64,000 bases of DNA from contig JAOADD010000075.1 of assembly GCA_026417495.1 (NCBI GenBank), positions 1-64,000 on the forward strand. The letters are read 5' to 3'. The notes beneath the pieces were generated by a model. That model was not told where the DNA came from. It made no database searches and saw only the letters and a list, made by a program, of their open reading frames with translations. The translations under genes were made by a program, and so were the position numbers. Positions 61,448 through 64,000 of this stretch are shown piece after piece. Positions within the stretch are counted from its first letter, which is position 1; each line of letters begins with the position of its first letter. This DNA comes from Ignavibacteria bacterium (GTDB lineage: Bacteria > Bacteroidota > Ignavibacteria > Tepidaquicellales > Tepidaquicellaceae).

Positions 61448-64000
61448 TCAGGAATTGCTAACATTCTCCATCAACTCTAAAATTTCATCTCTGTTGAATG
61501 GTTTAGATATATAATGAGTACAACCTGCTTTTAAAAATTCTTCCTTATCACCCTCCATAGCAAATGCTGTCATCGCTATAATAGGTGTGTTCTTATAAGC
61601 TTTAATCTCCCTAATTTTTACTGTTAATTCGGAACCAGTCATACCAGCACCTAAATTAATATCCATTAAAATAATATCATAAATTTTTTGATTTACTTTT
61701 TCTAAGCCTTCTATACCACTGAGTGCTACATCAACTTCATATTTATCCTTAAAAAATAATTTTATTAGCTCTATGCTAGCAAAATCATTTTCAACAAGTA
61801 AAACTTTTTTCAATTTACTTGTTTTTTTCTTCTGACTTTTAGAATCCGCTTTTTTATCAGTGAAAAATTCCATTGGTTCGTTGGAAGTAATAGGCATAGT
61901 TTCTTGTTTCTCTTCTGTAATAGTTTTTCCTGAATGGATTGGAAATTTTATTGTGAAAGTAGAACCCTTACCTATAGTACTACTAACTTCTATTTTCCCT
62001 CCTAAAAGTTCTGTAAATTTTTTAGCAAGTGAAAGACCTAACCCTGACCCTTCAAAGCTTCTACTAAATCCTTCACTTTCCTGTCTAAATTCTTGAAATA
62101 TTAAATCGAACTTAGAGGTAGGAATCCCAATTCCAGTATCAATTACTTTTATATAAAAATGTGAATCATCAATTTTAGATTCAATTATAACACCACCTTG
62201 TTTTGTGAATTTAATAGCATTATTTACCAAATTGTTTAATATATCTGCAAGAATCCTTTCATCTGTTTCTGTAATAATTTCTTCAGAATACAATCTTGTT
62301 TCTAAATAAAGATTCTTATTTTTTGCAGATTGTTCAAACAACTTGACTATCTCTTTTATTAACTTATTTATTTCAACCCTTGTATAACTTATATTAACTT
62401 TGTTCGCCTCTATTCTTGAGAGGTCAAGAATTTGATTGAGAGTCGTCATTAACCTTGTACCACTTTTATGTATTGTATTTGCTATTTCTTTTAGATATAA
62501 ATCATCAGTTAGCTCATTTAATATTTGTGCAAATCCAAGTATGCCATGAAGTGGAGTTCTCAATTCATGACTCATATTCGCAAGAAAATTCGTTTTAACT
62601 CTGCTCATTTCTTCAGCTTTGTTTTTTGCTTCTATTAACTCTTCCATAAACTTCTTTCTATCCGTAATATCTCTAACGACTGCAAGAATTTTATCTGTAT
62701 CAAAACAATTTAATCGCGTTTCAAAATACCTTCTACCCATTGGTAAATCTAAATAATAGTCATAATATTGAGTTTTTCTTTCTTTAAATGCTTTCTCAAA
62801 TTTCTTTTCAATTTCAGGTACAATTTCTTTTGGTAAAACATCTTGGAATCTTTGACCTAAAACCTTATCTTTAGACAAAATAAGCAAACTTTCGTCTGGA
62901 GCATAAACATCAAGATATTCACCATACTTGTTGAAAACAAAGATCATATCAGGAAGTGAAGAAATAATTGCACTTATCTCAGCTTCTTTTTCTCGTAATT
63001 CATTTTCGGATTTCTTCTGTTTAATCATACCTCCAATAGAATTTGTCAATACTCTAAGAGCATTTATTTCTGCATCATGCCAGCACCTTTCCTTGATACA
63101 ATCTTCAAAGCTTAAAGATCCCCAAAATCTGTTATCAATGAATATTGGAAGTATCAATAAGGATTTAATTTCCTGAGATTCCAAAAATTCTTTTATGTTT
63201 TTAGAAAATGAATTTAAATTTCCGCATATCTCTCTACCAAATGATAAGTCTTTGTACCAAGATTTTAAATCACCCTTGAAATGTATATTTTGAAAAATAA
63301 GATTATTTATAAGCTCATATTTTTCATCTGAACACCACTCACAAATTTTATTCATACAAACATCCCTTGTTTCATAATTAATAATATTTTCGAATAAATT
63401 TATTCTATTTACTTTTGTGGTTTTTCCAATAACACATAATGCATTAGAAATTCCTTCATTTAAATCTTCTTCTAAAATTAAATGCTCTTCAGCTTTGGAA
63501 ATACTTGAGAATAAATCCTGCAAATATAAATTTTCTTCCTCTGCTTTCTTCCTTTTTGTAATATCTATTTGAGAACCCCAATTAGAAATCAACTTACCTT
63601 CTTTTACTATTCCTACTACATTATTTAAGAACCAAACTGTCTCCCCTTTCTTATTTACTTCACAGGTTTCAATATCTTGCACTTTATAACCCTTTTCAAC
63701 AAATTTTATATTTGCTTCTATATTCTTCTCAATATCTCCCCCATATAAATCTATCAACCTTTTTCCAATTAATTCATCCTTTGAATCATATCCATACATT
63801 TTTACCATTAAATCATTGCATTCAGATATTATACCATATTTGATAATCAGTTCAGCTTGCTTTTCTTTGGGTAAAGTTATATCAATAGGTATCTCATATT
63901 TAATTAAATATATTCCCTCCAAACTTTGTTCAATATAATTCCTATATTTCTCCTCACTGAACCTAAGAGCATCTTCAGCCATTTTTCTCTCAATTGCCAT
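61448..64000 (-). CDS. Hybrid sensor histidine kinase (PAS-GAF-PAS-HisKA-HATPase-REC), incomplete
   Basis: At least 850 residues, running to the window edge. The frame is open there. Its first codon is ATG, but the start (AIERKMAEDALRFSEEKY) is the usual linker before a PAS domain, so the true N-terminus probably lies beyond the window. Order: PAS (about 15-150), GAF (about 175-335), PAS (about 345-455), HisKA with SHELRTPLHG (His478), HATPase with DTGIG and GSGLGLSLAKK, a charged linker, and a receiver domain (Asp778 in ILMDINLG, Lys in ISKPF). No membrane helix is seen, so it is a cytoplasmic sensor as far as visible. The carried receiver points to a phosphorelay. No output regulator is adjacent. 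Confidence 0.88.
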   Translation of the reverse strand: MAIERKMAEDALRFSEEKYRNYIEQSLEGIYLIKYEIPIDITLPKEKQAELIIKYGIISECNDLMVKMYGYDSKDELIGKRLIDLYGGDIEKNIEANIKFVEKGYKVQDIETCEVNKKGETVWFLNNVVGIVKEGKLISNWGSQIDITKRKKAEEENLYLQDLFSSISKAEEHLILEEDLNEGISNALCVIGKTTKVNRINLFENIINYETRDVCMNKICEWCSDEKYELINNLIFQNIHFKGDLKSWYKDLSFGREICGNLNSFSKNIKEFLESQEIKSLLILPIFIDNRFWGSLSFEDCIKERCWHDAEINALRVLTNSIGGMIKQKKSENELREKEAEISAIISSLPDMIFVFNKYGEYLDVYAPDESLLILSKDKVLGQRFQDVLPKEIVPEIEKKFEKAFKERKTQYYDYYLDLPMGRRYFETRLNCFDTDKILAVVRDITDRKKFMEELIEAKNKAEEMSRVKTNFLANMSHELRTPLHGILGFAQILNELTDDLYLKEIANTIHKSGTRLMTTLNQILDLSRIEANKVNISYTRVEINKLIKEIVKLFEQSAKNKNLYLETRLYSEEIITETDERILADILNNLVNNAIKFTKQGGVIIESKIDDSHFYIKVIDTGIGIPTSKFDLIFQEFRQESEGFSRSFEGSGLGLSLAKKFTELLGGKIEVSSTIGKGSTFTIKFPIHSGKTITEEKQETMPITSNEPMEFFTDKKADSKSQKKKTSKLKKVLLVENDFASIELIKLFFKDKYEVDVALSGIEGLEKVNQKIYDIILMDINLGAGMTGSELTVKIREIKAYKNTPIIAMTAFAMEGDKEEFLKAGCTHYISKPFNRDEILELMENVSNS

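Noticed and set aside
1-64000. Insertion sequences, prophage, plasmid or CRISPR
   Set aside because: No transposase, integrase, phage structural gene, terminal inverted repeats or regularly spaced repeats were found.

Overview
The window is AT-rich (about 30% GC by eye), densely packed chromosomal DNA from an FCB-group bacterium, most likely Ignavibacteria or a close relative in the Chlorobi/Bacteroidetes lineage. The evidence is two secreted proteins ending in a type IX secretion (Por) sorting domain with the NYPNPFNPTT signature, a 'TTPP' Ig-like lipoprotein of the Bacteroidetes type, DUF2795 and DUF4783 proteins, a six-domain ribosomal protein S1, and a Chlorobium-like dicluster ferredoxin. 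Nothing indicates a phage, plasmid, IS element, CRISPR array, tRNA or rRNA.

Layout. 0-5 kb (+): hpf, hprK, a DUF2795 protein, an Omp85 barrel protein and holB. 5-11 kb (-): an Ig-like lipoprotein, a giant NtrY-like sensor kinase and a DUF4783 protein. 11-20 kb: an aminotransferase, a glycosyltransferase, a LytR_C/rsfS/pdxA/ftsE run, a TPR protein and a PQQ-propeller lipoprotein. 20-26 kb (-): queA, ispD, an amidohydrolase-fold protein with its metal site lost, and a T9SS-exported subtilase. 26-31 kb (+): cmk-rpsA and psd-pssA. 31-38 kb: an ABC membrane domain lacking an ATPase, a lipoprotein with an internally duplicated domain, pgsA-HU-ruvX-AlbA_2, ftcD, a HAD phosphatase and yqgE. 38-43.5 kb: a T9SS-exported sugar dehydrogenase, a half-length asparaginase, a deacetylase lipoprotein, and an exonuclease/GIY-YIG fusion. 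43.5-46.7 kb (+): ferredoxin and a nickel/cobalt ECF importer (CbiM, PDGLE protein, CbiQ, CbiO). 57-64 kb: a cytidylate-kinase-like protein, radical SAM-mtnA, an HD hydrolase and a hybrid sensor kinase that runs to the window edge.

The most interesting region is the seven-gene minus-strand operon at 46.7-56.9 kb. It encodes, in order of transcription, a double zinc-ribbon protein, an NfnA/SudB-like flavoprotein, an NfnB/GltD-like flavoprotein carrying the same zinc-ribbon module at its N-terminus, NuoE- and HydB/NuoF-like subunits, a 1234-residue protein joining a NuoG-like [2Fe-2S] domain, a complete GltD-type FAD/NAD(P) unit, extra [4Fe-4S] clusters and a molybdopterin-oxidoreductase-like domain without an obvious catalytic Cys/Sec, and a ferritin-like diiron protein. 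It has the parts of a flavin-based electron-bifurcating or transhydrogenating complex linking NAD(H), NADP(H) and ferredoxin, with no hydrogenase or formate dehydrogenase active site visible. The shared zinc-ribbon module, present three times in two genes, is the part I cannot match to a described system.

Many genes are separated by fewer than 30 bp, several convergent pairs overlap at their 3' ends, and hairpin terminators are few. Shine-Dalgarno sequences are present in front of some genes (DUF2795, ferredoxin, NfnA-like) and absent before many others.
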